Origin: JBGTCD01 sp041749015
GTDB taxonomy: Bacteria > Bacteroidota > Bacteroidia > Cytophagales > Cyclobacteriaceae
Assembly: GCA_041749015.1 (NCBI GenBank)
Contig: JBGTCD010000045.1
Coordinates: forward strand, 1-12,222
Direction: 5' to 3'
Length of the DNA: 12,222 nt
The notes below the pieces were generated by a model that was not told the origin of the DNA, did not search any database, and saw only the letters and a program-made list of their open reading frames with translations. A program made the position numbers and the translations under genes. Positions 1 through 8,250 of this stretch are shown here, piece after piece. Position 1 is the first letter of the stretch, and every line of letters begins with the position of its first letter.

Positions 1-207
1 GGCCGTCTACGACGACGAGACGGAAGAGTACCAGAGCCTGTGCAAGGCATACATGCCCCCCGTATAGGCAGCCCCTGATCCTATGACCAGGCCTCGCATC
101 CGGGATGGATTATAGGAATTGGTGGTATCCTCAAGCTGCTCCTGAGCACCAGCGGCTGAGGTCCACCACAGCAATAGCATCGTGAAACTAATCCTCAGGG
201 CCTTCAT
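1..207 (-). CDS. DUF2279-like exported protein, amino-terminal part, broken at window edge
   Basis: This is the start of an unnamed secreted or periplasmic protein. The ATG at 205-207 gives MKALRISFTMLLL, a hydrophobic signal peptide ending near SAAGA-QEQ (residues about 1-19). The mature start includes GLVIGSGAAYTGGMYALHRLWY, which resembles the first conserved block of DUF2279 proteins of Bacteroidota (recognised from memory, moderate confidence). That family is normally several hundred residues long, but here the frame meets TAG at 7-9 straight after LWYSSVSSS, so only about 66 residues remain. The start lies inside the end of tamB, overlapping it by 20 bases, which suggests translational coupling and transcription from the tamB promoter. 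An upstream in-frame ATG at 348 exists but falls deep inside tamB and would place the signal peptide internally, so I reject it. The first roughly 28 bases may not be genuine continuation of the gene (see findings). Confidence 0.6.
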
Positions 208-3200
208 TATCGGGCAGTGTAGCTTCTTTAGGTTTGATGGCTTGGGTGATAGGTTCATTTTCTTCTTGAGAATCATCTTCCAGGTCTTTTTTGGCTTTTT
301 CGGCTTCCCTTTTTCTCCTTGCATTGGAAAAAAGATCCTTGAGGTCATTAAAACTTTGGGTATGCATCAAACTAAATCCTGTGGTAATGGCCTGCTCACC
401 ACCCAGATTCGCATTGATGCGGTTGAAGTTGGTACGATTATACATCTTTGCCCTGAATTTTCCCTCAGGTGTCAATAAATATTCGACGGTCCAGTCACCA
501 GCTAGTGAAGCAACGTTAGCCTCATTATTCATATCGGTAAAACCACCGTCACGGGTTACCCGAAGCCTGCCATCCAGGAAGGTATAGGACAGCCGAAGCT
601 GAAAAGTGTTGTAGGCCTCCTGGCTCATGGTGCTAATGTCCACATCGATCTCCAGGTTTTCATCCACCTGACTGACCCAATAACTGAGTTGGTTGGAAAA
701 AAACTCAGATACACTGCTCCCCACAGCCCCTCCTGTATTAAAGGCGCCTACAGGGGAGAATCTTCGCAACACTATTAGACTAAAGACCTGCCGCTTTAAT
801 TCTTCTGTGGTAGCAATCTGACGAAACGAGTCAAACTCAGATTGAAGGTAAATGGTTTCACCCTGGGGTCCGGGAATACTGTTGGGCAGGTTGTCTACTT
901 CAATGTCAAAGGAGACTTCCGGCGACATCAAAGCGCCTTTTAAGTCCATGATTACCCGGGTAGGGTACCGCCTCCGAACCTCAGGGGCTGCCTGATAAGC
1001 AGTGTCAAGTATAGGGGCGAGGGAAACCATTTGATCATAATTAGCCTTGAGATTGATTTCGCCATGATATGGATCCCCAAACCAGGAAATCCTTCCTCCT
1101 GGCTGGATGTTAAATTCTTTATTGATGATGTTATACAGAGTGAAATTATAGCCGCCCTGCCGGATCTCATAGTCTCCAAACATGTTAAACTCACCTTCGG
1201 TATTAATCTGGAGCCTAATGCCTCCGACCCCTCTGCCCCGGATGATATCACCTGACCTTTGGTCAAATATTATTTCGCAGTAGGCCTCCTCGGTTATCCC
1301 TAAATTAAGATCTATTTTTAGTCCTGTAAGCTTTACTTCTGCTTCACGAAGGGATTCCAGATATTGGGCGGTAGTATCGCCAAGGTTGGTAAATCTGATA
1401 AAATCCTGCTGAAAATCGCCCGAGGAGCCACCCAATGGAATGAATAACCGGGTATTTCTCCTGGTGGTGACATCGGCCGAAATGGTAAGGTTGTTGATTG
1501 GCCCCTCAAAAGAGATGCTACCGGAAGCGAAACCTGATCCATAAAATAAATCATTATCACTTAGGGTGGTATTTAGGACTTCGAACTGGTCCAAATCACC
1601 CATAAGGTTAAGGCGGAAGTCCTTAAAATTATTGTGGGCTACATAACCCCCTAAGATGGCAAGGTTACCAAATCGGTCAGCGACTCTTATATTCCGGAGA
1701 TTGATCTGATTTTCAGAAAAATTGAAATTACCATTGAATGAATACTTGGTTTTGAGGTAATTCACCAGCATCTCTCCGTTATTCAGCCTTCCGGTACCAC
1801 TGACCTTGATATTGTCAAGGCTGCCGGTGATTTTAAACTGACCATTAGCTTTTCCATTGATCTCCGAAAATATACCTGTTACAAAGGGTTCAATGATATC
1901 GAGATTGGCATCATCGAAGCTCAAATTGAGATCAAGGGCCTTATCTTTGTTTGCGGGCTGGAAAGTACCTTCTGCCTTTACCGTTTTCAGACTATTATTT
2001 TCAATAAAAAAGTCCAGCTCAAACAGCCTTTTTTCTTCATTCCAGGCACTGGTACCTTTGATGTCTCCCACAGAAAATTCGTCGACTGACAAATCCGTAA
2101 TGACGAGATCATTTTCAATTTTTACAGAGGTATAGTAGTTACTCAAACTGAGTACTCCGTCTAGCCGCCCACCCAGTTTTTTGTTAATAAGGGGGTTAAT
2201 ATTTATGAGATCAAAATTTTCTATTTCAAGATTTAGAGGTACCCCTAATTCTTCCGTCAGGGTCCCATTCAGACTGATTTTATTACCATTGCTTTTAAGG
2301 GTCAAGTTATCAAATTGTATATTCCTTGGCCTGAAATACAGATAATTCTCTTCCTCAAATGACCAAATTTGCTCAAGGAGTTTAATTTCCGAAGGCAACA
2401 TTGAAACCTCTATAAAATTTTCCCTGAAATCGAGTCTGCCGCCGAGCCGTGCGTAATTGTTTTCGCCTTGTTGATCGAAGTTGAGGTGAAAATCCAAATG
2501 GGTTTTGTTCCAGACCGCATCCAACAATATATGCTCCAGGTTTAAACCTGCCATAAGGTAGGCATTTTCGGACCCAAAAAGTGCCATCGCTAAAACGTCA
2601 GGGTCATCTGCTCTCTTAGATGCGTTGAGTTCAATTTCATTATTTAAAAAAACATTCCCATTGTAGCTAATCGAATCTACAAGTGAATATGCAGAAAAAA
2701 TGCTGGTGTATCCTGCAAGATAATTTCCGGATAATATCGAACCAGGAGTCAGATGCAGGTCAAGGTTAAGTAGGTCGAAAACAGGATTAATATCATTGAA
2801 GGTCACTTGAAAATCAACCTGGTATTCGCTCTTTTCGGTATTGGCCTTAGCACTGTAATACCGGTCAATCTCTTCGGTATCGTTCCTTAAATTCATTTGA
2901 TACTCCTCATAAAGTTGATTCAATTCTTCAGCTAAAGTGGTGAAATCAAATTGCCCGGAAGCTGTTGCATTGGCTAAATTGGAGCGGATATTGACTGCTC
3001 TTCGGAGGTCTGATTTTTCTGAGTCAATGAAAATGGAGTCTATTTCCAGCTCATTGCCTTCATAATAGAAGCTTGCATTTCTAATGGCGGCGGTACCGGT
3101 GGCATTATCAAAATGATTCCCTTCAGCATCGATTTCCAACAATGCCCTGACACCAAATTCTTTATCCATAAATCCCAGATGGTGCATGATCGCAGTATCC

Positions 3201-4777
3201 AGCCGTGCTACAAAGGTCATTTTATTGATATTCCGTATATCCAGATTTCCATTAAGTTGAAACTTTAAATTAGGATCATCAATGACTAGTTTTCCATTAA
3301 ATAACTCCTTTGTAAACCTCGCATTAGTAACTATCTTTTTATAATTATACCCAAGGATACCGATAGATTTTATGCTGCCATCAAGCCGGAAATCTGCTTT
3401 TTCCAGGGTAATGCCGGTGCCCTTGATGCGGCCATCCAAGTTGACCTGCTGAAAAGTTGCGGTATCATTGAAGAATTTACCAAGGTTAAAATTTTCAAGT
3501 TTCAGGCCACCGCTATAAGCTATTGGTAATTCCTCTTCTTCCGGTATCTTGAGATTTAAATCCGAAATCATGCGCCCAAAAATCGTTCTGAAATCACCAT
3601 TTGCTACAAAATCATTCGTGAAGCCTAACATCCAGCCACTGAATAAAAACCTTTCAAACTGGGCCACGTTTTGGTAGGTTTCTTGCGGAATAAAAATTCG
3701 GAAATCCTTCACATCAACCCTTGAGTCCACAATCCTTAGATCAAGAAATGTATTTTTTATATCTGGAAGCCCGGACATGGATAGGGCCCCTTTGATTTGA
3801 CTATAATTTCCAATTTTTAAATCAAGGCTATCAAAATTAAAATTATTCACGTACCCTGTGAAATAACCACTGATTTCTATGGCTTGATGGTATTTTTCAA
3901 ATTGGGGTACAAATAGGGCCAGCTGGTCAGAATGCAACACCGTATTGGCAAAATGTGCCTCAATTTCTACCTCCTCTATGAAATTATTGAAGGAGGCAGT
4001 ATTTTCAAATCGAAAGGTCAGATGATCATTGATTCTGGTTTTTCCTGCGTGGAGGTCCAATTGATGGAACTGCAATTCGTTTTCCGTAGAACTGAAAAAA
4101 GCACTCATTTGGTCCAGTGTCAGGGACTTTGTAGCATCTATTCCACTCAGGTAATCAATATTCATGCTGATATCCTGATCATGAAGTAAAATATCAGTCA
4201 ACTCCATTTCGAGTTGCTCAAATCTAAAGTTGCGATGGTCAAACTTTGCAGGAAGACTATCAGTGGCGGTGGTATTTATCCCGAAAATACCGTCTGATAT
4301 CACCGCATAATCAACCGATATCCTCCGCCGTTTCCGCACCTCATCGGTAGGCCCTTGGATCATTTGGATGAATTTTTTAATATTGAGCATGTAGGAGGAA
4401 TCAGATTCCTGAATCAATCGGAAATTAACCAGGGGGTTTTCCAAAATCAATTCATCAATATTCTGTTCATCTGCATTCCAAAAACTGGCGAAATAAAAAT
4501 CAAGGGAGACACGGTCCACACTCAGCATCAGGTGCCCCTCAGGGTCATAAATCGTGATGCCGCGCAACGTAGCCCGGTCAAACCAATCGATACCTACATA
4601 TTTTATAGAGGTTGGAAATCCGGTATTTTTAGAAATGGAAGCTGAGAGATAGCTGACTATTTTAGTTTGGATATAGGGTATCTGTATAGCCACGGCTAAA
4701 ATCACAAAAAAAAGAAAAAACCCTAACAGTGTCCTTAAGATTCTCCTTAGATACCGTTTTTTAATAAATTGCGCCAA
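188..4777 (-). CDS. tamB: TamB-like translocation/assembly module protein (DUF490)
   Basis: This is a very large inner-membrane-anchored periplasmic protein of the TamB/AsmA-like family. Such proteins form long beta-sheet grooves between the inner and outer membranes and take part in outer-membrane protein or lipid delivery. The 1529-residue translation has a basic start (KKRYLRRILR), one membrane segment at about residues 13-33 and then a long beta-rich, low-cysteine region with repeated short strands. The carboxy-terminal TamB (DUF490) domain covers roughly the last 400 residues, with blocks such as GSISFEGPINNL, FNMFGDYEIRQGGYNF and GGRISWFGDPYHGEINL. A charged tail rich in E, K and D follows. 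The start is TTG at 4775-4777: the open frame extends only a few codons further before a TGA, with no ATG, and the next internal Met comes after the membrane segment. It is divergent from tsaD with an 11-base gap and overlaps the DUF2279-like gene downstream. No Shine-Dalgarno sequence is visible. The family call is secure; whether it works with a TamA or TamL partner cannot be seen here. Confidence 0.9.
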   Translation of the reverse strand: MAQFIKKRYLRRILRTLLGFFLFFVILAVAIQIPYIQTKIVSYLSASISKNTGFPTSIKYVGIDWFDRATLRGITIYDPEGHLMLSVDRVSLDFYFASFWNADEQNIDELILENPLVNFRLIQESDSSYMLNIKKFIQMIQGPTDEVRKRRRISVDYAVISDGIFGINTTATDSLPAKFDHRNFRFEQLEMELTDILLHDQDISMNIDYLSGIDATKSLTLDQMSAFFSSTENELQFHQLDLHAGKTRINDHLTFRFENTASFNNFIEEVEIEAHFANTVLHSDQLALFVPQFEKYHQAIEISGYFTGYVNNFNFDSLDLKIGNYSQIKGALSMSGLPDIKNTFLDLRIVDSRVDVKDFRIFIPQETYQNVAQFERFLFSGWMLGFTNDFVANGDFRTIFGRMISDLNLKIPEEEELPIAYSGGLKLENFNLGKFFNDTATFQQVNLDGRIKGTGITLEKADFRLDGSIKSIGILGYNYKKIVTNARFTKELFNGKLVIDDPNLKFQLNGNLDIRNINKMTFVARLDTAIMHHLGFMDKEFGVRALLEIDAEGNHFDNATGTAAIRNASFYYEGNELEIDSIFIDSEKSDLRRAVNIRSNLANATASGQFDFTTLAEELNQLYEEYQMNLRNDTEEIDRYYSAKANTEKSEYQVDFQVTFNDINPVFDLLNLDLHLTPGSILSGNYLAGYTSIFSAYSLVDSISYNGNVFLNNEIELNASKRADDPDVLAMALFGSENAYLMAGLNLEHILLDAVWNKTHLDFHLNFDQQGENNYARLGGRLDFRENFIEVSMLPSEIKLLEQIWSFEEENYLYFRPRNIQFDNLTLKSNGNKISLNGTLTEELGVPLNLEIENFDLININPLINKKLGGRLDGVLSLSNYYTSVKIENDLVITDLSVDEFSVGDIKGTSAWNEEKRLFELDFFIENNSLKTVKAEGTFQPANKDKALDLNLSFDDANLDIIEPFVTGIFSEINGKANGQFKITGSLDNIKVSGTGRLNNGEMLVNYLKTKYSFNGNFNFSENQINLRNIRVADRFGNLAILGGYVAHNNFKDFRLNLMGDLDQFEVLNTTLSDNDLFYGSGFASGSISFEGPINNLTISADVTTRRNTRLFIPLGGSSGDFQQDFIRFTNLGDTTAQYLESLREAEVKLTGLKIDLNLGITEEAYCEIIFDQRSGDIIRGRGVGGIRLQINTEGEFNMFGDYEIRQGGYNFTLYNIINKEFNIQPGGRISWFGDPYHGEINLKANYDQMVSLAPILDTAYQAAPEVRRRYPTRVIMDLKGALMSPEVSFDIEVDNLPNSIPGPQGETIYLQSEFDSFRQIATTEELKRQVFSLIVLRRFSPVGAFNTGGAVGSSVSEFFSNQLSYWVSQVDENLEIDVDISTMSQEAYNTFQLRLSYTFLDGRLRVTRDGGFTDMNNEANVASLAGDWTVEYLLTPEGKFRAKMYNRTNFNRINANLGGEQAITTGFSLMHTQSFNDLKDLFSNARRKREAEKAKKDLEDDSQEENEPITQAIKPKEATLPDNEGPED

Positions 4778-4788
4778 AATAATAATAA

Positions 4789-5793
4789 ATGAGCCCTGTC
4801 ATTCTTGCCATAGAGACATCCTGTGATGAAACCGCTGCAGCAGTGTTTAAGCAAGGCAAAGTTGTCACTAATATAGTTGCTACCCAATCTGTACACAAAA
4901 ATTATGGTGGGGTAGTTCCCGAGATGGCATCAAGGGCCCATTTACAAAATATTGTGCCTGTAGTAAACGACGCATTGGCAGGCTCTAATACAAATCCTGA
5001 GGATTTAAATGCTGTGGCTTTTACTCAGGGGCCGGGGCTTTTGGGGGCCTTGATGGTGGGGGCTTCATTTGCAAAGGGAATGGCCCTGGCTTATGACATC
5101 CCGTTAATAGGGGTGCACCATATGAAAGCCCACGTGTTGGCTCATTTTATCGATGAGCCCATGCCGGAGTTTCCCTTCCTTTGCCTTACAGTAAGCGGTG
5201 GGCATACCCAGATTTTAAGAGTGGAAGACCCGCTTACCATGGAGATCATGGGGCAAACCTGTGACGATGCAGTAGGGGAGGCTTATGACAAGACCGGTAA
5301 AATTCTTGGCCTTCCTTATCCGGGCGGGCCTCTTTTGGATGAATATGCCCAAAAGGGCAATCCTGATAAATTTCCTTTCCCTCAGACCAATATGCCTAAT
5401 TTTGATTTTTCTTTTAGCGGTATCAAAACGGCCGTTTTGTATTTTGTGAGGGACCAAATAAAGGCAAACCCTCAATTTATCGACGAGCATCTGTTTGATT
5501 TATGTGCAGGGATTCAAAAGGCGTTGGTTGGCATGCTTATGCAAAAACTTAAGGAGGCCGTAGCCCATACCGGGATCAAGCGGGTGGCGATAGCCGGAGG
5601 GGTGGCTGCTAATTCAGCCCTGAGAGTGGCCTTAAATGATGAAGTGGGTAAATCCGAATGGGAGGTTTTTATCCCTGAATTTCAGTATTGCACTGATAAT
5701 GCTGCCATGGTGGCCCGTGCTGCTGCTTTTTACTATGATGCAGGTATTTTCGTAAACCAGGATGCTGTTCCAATGGCTCGTTTTCCTTTTTAA
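4789..5793 (+). CDS. tsaD: tRNA N6-threonylcarbamoyladenosine transferase TsaD
   Basis: This is the catalytic subunit that transfers threonylcarbamoyl from TC-AMP to A37 of ANN-decoding tRNAs, acting in the cytoplasm with TsaB and TsaE. The 334-residue length is normal for the family. The ASKHA-fold signatures are in order: IETSCDET at residues 8-15, the metal-binding HMKAH with H111 and H115, SGGHTQ at 136-141, the DDAVGEAYDK loop near 159-168, FSFSGIKTA near 207-215, IAGGVAANS near 268-276, and TDNAAM with the third metal ligand D303. The ATG at 4789 matches the expected amino terminus directly. It lies 11 bases from the divergent tamB start and is followed after 10 bases by the thioesterase, so it is probably the first gene of a plus-strand operon. 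Nothing is missing or unusual in the protein. Confidence 0.97.
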   Translation: MSPVILAIETSCDETAAAVFKQGKVVTNIVATQSVHKNYGGVVPEMASRAHLQNIVPVVNDALAGSNTNPEDLNAVAFTQGPGLLGALMVGASFAKGMALAYDIPLIGVHHMKAHVLAHFIDEPMPEFPFLCLTVSGGHTQILRVEDPLTMEIMGQTCDDAVGEAYDKTGKILGLPYPGGPLLDEYAQKGNPDKFPFPQTNMPNFDFSFSGIKTAVLYFVRDQIKANPQFIDEHLFDLCAGIQKALVGMLMQKLKEAVAHTGIKRVAIAGGVAANSALRVALNDEVGKSEWEVFIPEFQYCTDNAAMVARAAAFYYDAGIFVNQDAVPMARFPF

Positions 5794-5803
5794 TGTTTGC
5801 GTT

Positions 5804-6211
5804 TTGAAAAATATATTTAAGCCAGGCGATATCAAACAACATCAATTTAGGGTTGAGGAGGAAGACCTGGCTACTTTCTCCAAAGGTCCCGTGCACCCTG
5901 TATGCAGCACCTTTACTTTGGCCAGGGAGGTGGAGTGGGCATCCAGACTATTTGTTTTGGAGCTGAAAGATGCTGACGAGGAAGGTATTGGCACTTTTCT
6001 TGAGATACAGCATGAGGCCCCGGCTTTTGCAGGGGAAGTGGTAATAATTTTGGCTACTGTGGATACCATTCAAAACAATAGTTTGACTTGTAGTTTTTTG
6101 GCCACGGTTGGGGAGCGCGTCATTGCCCGGGGCAAGACCGGTCAAAAGGTGATGAAGAAGGAGAAAATTCATAATTATTTTATAAGTTTGAAAGATTATG
6201 GGGAAGGATAA
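5804..6211 (+). CDS. FlK-like hotdog-fold acyl-CoA thioesterase family protein
   Basis: This is a 135-residue single hotdog-domain protein, expected to hydrolyse an acyl-CoA or similar thioester in the cytoplasm; the substrate is unknown. It resembles fluoroacetyl-CoA thioesterase FlK: a VHPVCSTF strand near residues 30-37, then the long helix REVEWASRLF, GIGTFLEIQHEAPAFAG near 61-77 and a final strand ERVIARGKTGQKV. T36, E44 and H70 have the same spacing (8 and 26 residues) as the known FlK triad Thr42, Glu50 and His76, which supports an active enzyme. I choose the TTG at 5804-5806, giving (M)KNIFKPGD, 10 bases after the tsaD stop. An in-frame ATG at 5762 would overlap tsaD by 32 bases and add an unlikely hydrophobic extension. 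The ATG touching the tsaD stop (TAATG, 5793) is out of frame and soon closed. The gene overlaps smpB by 14 bases. Confidence 0.8.
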   Translation: MKNIFKPGDIKQHQFRVEEEDLATFSKGPVHPVCSTFTLAREVEWASRLFVLELKDADEEGIGTFLEIQHEAPAFAGEVVIILATVDTIQNNSLTCSFLATVGERVIARGKTGQKVMKKEKIHNYFISLKDYGEG

Positions 6212-6668
6212 GTCAAGATTTTCTAACAATATCAACATCAAAAACAAAAAGGCTTTTTACAATTTTGAGATTGTTGATAAGTATATAGGGGGGATCGTTT
6301 TGAAGGGTACGGAGATAAAGTCCATCCGCGAGGGGAAAGCCAATCTTACTGAAGGGTATGCATTTTTTAAAGGTGACGAGCTCTACACCAAAGGGGTTCA
6401 CATCTCGCCGTATCTGCAGGCTTCATTCCAAAATCATGAGCCGGGGCGGGAGCGCAAATTATTGCTTTCCCGAAAGGAACTGGATAAGATCAAAAGCAGG
6501 CTTGAAGAAAAGGGACTCGCCCTGATACCGCTCAGGCTATTTTTAAATGACCGTGGCTTGGCAAAGCTTGAGCTGGGGTTAGGAAAGGGCAAGAAAACCC
6601 ATGATAAACGGGACTCAATCAAAGAAAAGGATGTGAAGCGGGACCTTCAGCGTGCTAAGCTGATTTAA
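6198..6668 (+). CDS. smpB: SsrA-binding protein SmpB
   Basis: This small basic protein binds tmRNA and carries it to stalled ribosomes for trans-translation. The 156-residue length fits the family. It shows the family blocks in order: NKKAFYNFEI near residues 16-25, GIVLKGTEIKSIREGKANL near 32-50, HEPGRERKLLLSRKE near 80-94, the GLALIPLRLFLNDRG region near 105-119, LELGLGKGKKTHDKRD near 124-139, and the carboxy-terminal basic tail ending KRDLQRAKLI, which reaches the decoding centre. The ATG at 6198 lies 14 bases before the thioesterase stop, so the two are probably translationally coupled. The tmRNA gene itself is not in the window. Confidence 0.97.
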   Translation: MGKDKSRFSNNINIKNKKAFYNFEIVDKYIGGIVLKGTEIKSIREGKANLTEGYAFFKGDELYTKGVHISPYLQASFQNHEPGRERKLLLSRKELDKIKSRLEEKGLALIPLRLFLNDRGLAKLELGLGKGKKTHDKRDSIKEKDVKRDLQRAKLI

Positions 6669-6682
6669 GTATTTTTTGTGCT

Positions 6683-7468
6683 ATGGATTTAGAAAAAGGC
6701 ATTTGTCGGCTGAGTATAATTCCTGTCAGGGCTAAGGCCGGTGACCAATCAGAAATGGTGACCCAATTGCTTTTTGGTGAGCACTATACTGTGCTGGAAG
6801 CTACCAAGGATAATAAATGGATCCGGATAGAAAACTATTTTGATGGGTATAAAGGATGGATCGACATCCGGCAGCACAACCCAATCAGTGAGGAATATTT
6901 TAGCCAAATCAACCATTCCGATTATAAAGTTTGCACCGACATTTCAGCAAGTATTTTATACCAGAAGCATCACATACAGATCCTCATGGGCAGCATCCTG
7001 CCTATTGCCACCAATGAGCTTTTCAAAATGGAGGAGCAGATGGCTTTCAACGGGGAGGCCAAAAGTCTGAGCCAAAGGAGAGATTTTGAATATTTGAAAA
7101 CCATAGCCCTTAAGTATCTCAATGCCCCTTACCAATGGGGTGGCAAATCTCCATTTGGAATTGATTGCTCTGGTCTTATCCAGCAGGCGTACCGGATTTG
7201 CGGATACCCACTCAAGCGTGATGTTGTGGATCAGGCCTTGCAGGGATCAGCGGTGGATGGTTTTGAAAATGCTGTACCAGGTGATTTGGCTTTTTTCAAA
7301 AACGACGAAGATAAAATGCTTCATGCAGGCATTATTTTAGACGGTGGCACCATCATCCATGCCAGTGGCAGAGTACGGATCGACCGCCTGGATGAGGAAG
7401 GCATTGTGGACGAGGATCGCAAACTCTACACCCACTATCTGGGATTTATTCGGAGGATATTGGTGTAA
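6683..7468 (+). CDS. SH3 plus NlpC/P60 (C40) cell-wall peptide endopeptidase, cytoplasmic type
   Basis: This predicted cysteine peptidase cleaves gamma-D-Glu to diamino-acid bonds in peptidoglycan peptides. Residues about 1-62 look like a bacterial SH3 domain (VRAKAGDQSEMVTQLLFGE, then KWIRI and GYKGWID). A linker of about 75 residues follows, then an NlpC/P60 domain from about 135 with APYQWGGKSPFGIDCSG. The catalytic residues are visible: C162 in DCSG, H214 in LHAGI and H226 in IIHASG. There is no signal peptide and no lipobox, which fits the cytoplasmic YkfC-like enzymes used in murein-peptide recycling rather than a wall-lytic autolysin; that role is inferred. The gap after smpB is only 14 bases, so it is probably in the same operon. 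Confidence 0.88.
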   Translation: MDLEKGICRLSIIPVRAKAGDQSEMVTQLLFGEHYTVLEATKDNKWIRIENYFDGYKGWIDIRQHNPISEEYFSQINHSDYKVCTDISASILYQKHHIQILMGSILPIATNELFKMEEQMAFNGEAKSLSQRRDFEYLKTIALKYLNAPYQWGGKSPFGIDCSGLIQQAYRICGYPLKRDVVDQALQGSAVDGFENAVPGDLAFFKNDEDKMLHAGIILDGGTIIHASGRVRIDRLDEEGIVDEDRKLYTHYLGFIRRILV

Positions 7469-7507
7469 TCATTTGTTTTAAATGGCTATAAGCCCTAAAT
7501 TTTGACA

Positions 7508-8008
7508 ATGAATGACAGGGTATTGGTATTGAACCAGGACTTTAGTCCGATTTCAGTCTGTTCGGCAGAGCGGGCCTTTGTCCTTATTTACCTCGAAAAG
7601 AGCGAAATGATCAAGCCTGCCAATGGGTATAAGCTACGATCAGTGGACAAGGTCTTTCCGATGCCCTCCGTTATCCGGCTTAACCGGTACGTTAACATTC
7701 CCTATAAAGGCGTCAACCTCAACAGGCAAAATATTTTTAAGAGGGATAATTTTCAATGCCAATATTGTGGTACCAAAAAGGACCTCACCCTGGATCACGT
7801 AATCCCAAGAGCCCGTGGTGGCACCCATGCCTGGGAAAATCTCGTTACAGCCTGCAAAAAATGTAATGCTAAAAAGGGTGATTTTTCCCCGGAACGTGCT
7901 GGTATGCGCCTGACCAAAAAGCCTGCCAAACCATCTTATATCACCTTTTTAAGAGACCTTGCCAATGGCCAGTCTTCGGAGTGGCAGGATTTTTTGGTGA
8001 AGCGTTAA
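7508..8008 (+). CDS. HNH endonuclease family protein
   Basis: This 166-residue protein has a carboxy-terminal HNH nuclease fold with a structural zinc site. C84xxC87 (FQCQYCG) and C116xxC119 (CKKC) form the four-cysteine cluster. The ββα-metal elements are LDHVIPRARGG with H97, N111 in WENLVTAC and N120. The amino-terminal half (VLVLNQDFSPISVCSAERAF and so on) is the arrangement common in a widespread, apparently chromosomal Bacteroidota HNH family whose biological role is unknown to me. I choose the ATG at 7508; a TTG two codons earlier is possible but unnecessary. It follows the NlpC/P60 gene by 39 bases and is the last housekeeping-type gene before the A/T-rich island. Nuclease activity is inferred from the motif only. 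Confidence 0.85.
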   Translation: MNDRVLVLNQDFSPISVCSAERAFVLIYLEKSEMIKPANGYKLRSVDKVFPMPSVIRLNRYVNIPYKGVNLNRQNIFKRDNFQCQYCGTKKDLTLDHVIPRARGGTHAWENLVTACKKCNAKKGDFSPERAGMRLTKKPAKPSYITFLRDLANGQSSEWQDFLVKR

Positions 8009-8034
8009 AATTTAGAATCTGCTGAAGAATTTGA

Positions 8035-8247
8035 ATCGCTTTTGAAATTGCAACACTAGGGATTCAATGCTATAGACCAGATAAAAATGATTCCATAATA
8101 AACTCTATAAAAGGCAAAACATTTTCGGGCTACCATATCCTAGCTTATTACTCTGTAAGTTGGTCATTGGCCATTCCAGATATGGTGTCTCAATTGCCTT
8201 ATAAGGAAGAATATAAAATGGCATTGACAATGCATAAACCTAAATAA
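8035..8247 (+). pseudogene. Decayed carboxy-terminal gene fragment at the island boundary
   Basis: The region between the HNH gene and mazG contains an open frame of 70 codons that starts right after a TGA at 8032-8034 and has no plausible start codon before a late internal ATG. It ends at TAA 8245-8247. The translation is protein-like rather than random, with TLGIQCYRPDKNDSIINSIK, then GKTFSGYHILAYYSVSWSLA and IPDMVSQLPYKEEYKMAL. I do not recognise the family. A second short frame (8009-8053), open directly after the HNH stop, reads LESAEEFESLLKLQH and stops at TAG 8054-8056. The two may be one gene split by a frameshift near 8040-8056. I interpret it as the tail of a gene truncated when the neighbouring module was inserted or exchanged. 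It could instead be a real gene with an unusual start, but that is less likely. Confidence 0.5.
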
Positions 8248-8250
8248 GTA

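Noticed and set aside
7..348. Long form of the left-edge minus-strand gene starting at 348
   Set aside because: It would overlap tamB by about 160 bases and put the obvious signal peptide in the middle; the ATG at 205-207 fits better.
5762..5803. Amino-terminal extension of the thioesterase from ATG 5762
   Set aside because: It overlaps the conserved end of tsaD and encodes a hydrophobic stretch not expected in a cytoplasmic hotdog enzyme; KNIFKPGD after TTG 5804 looks like the natural start.
7484..7494. Terminator GGCT-ATA-AGCC between the NlpC/P60 and HNH genes
   Set aside because: The stem is four pairs and no proper T-tract follows; the genes are 39 bases apart and may be co-transcribed.
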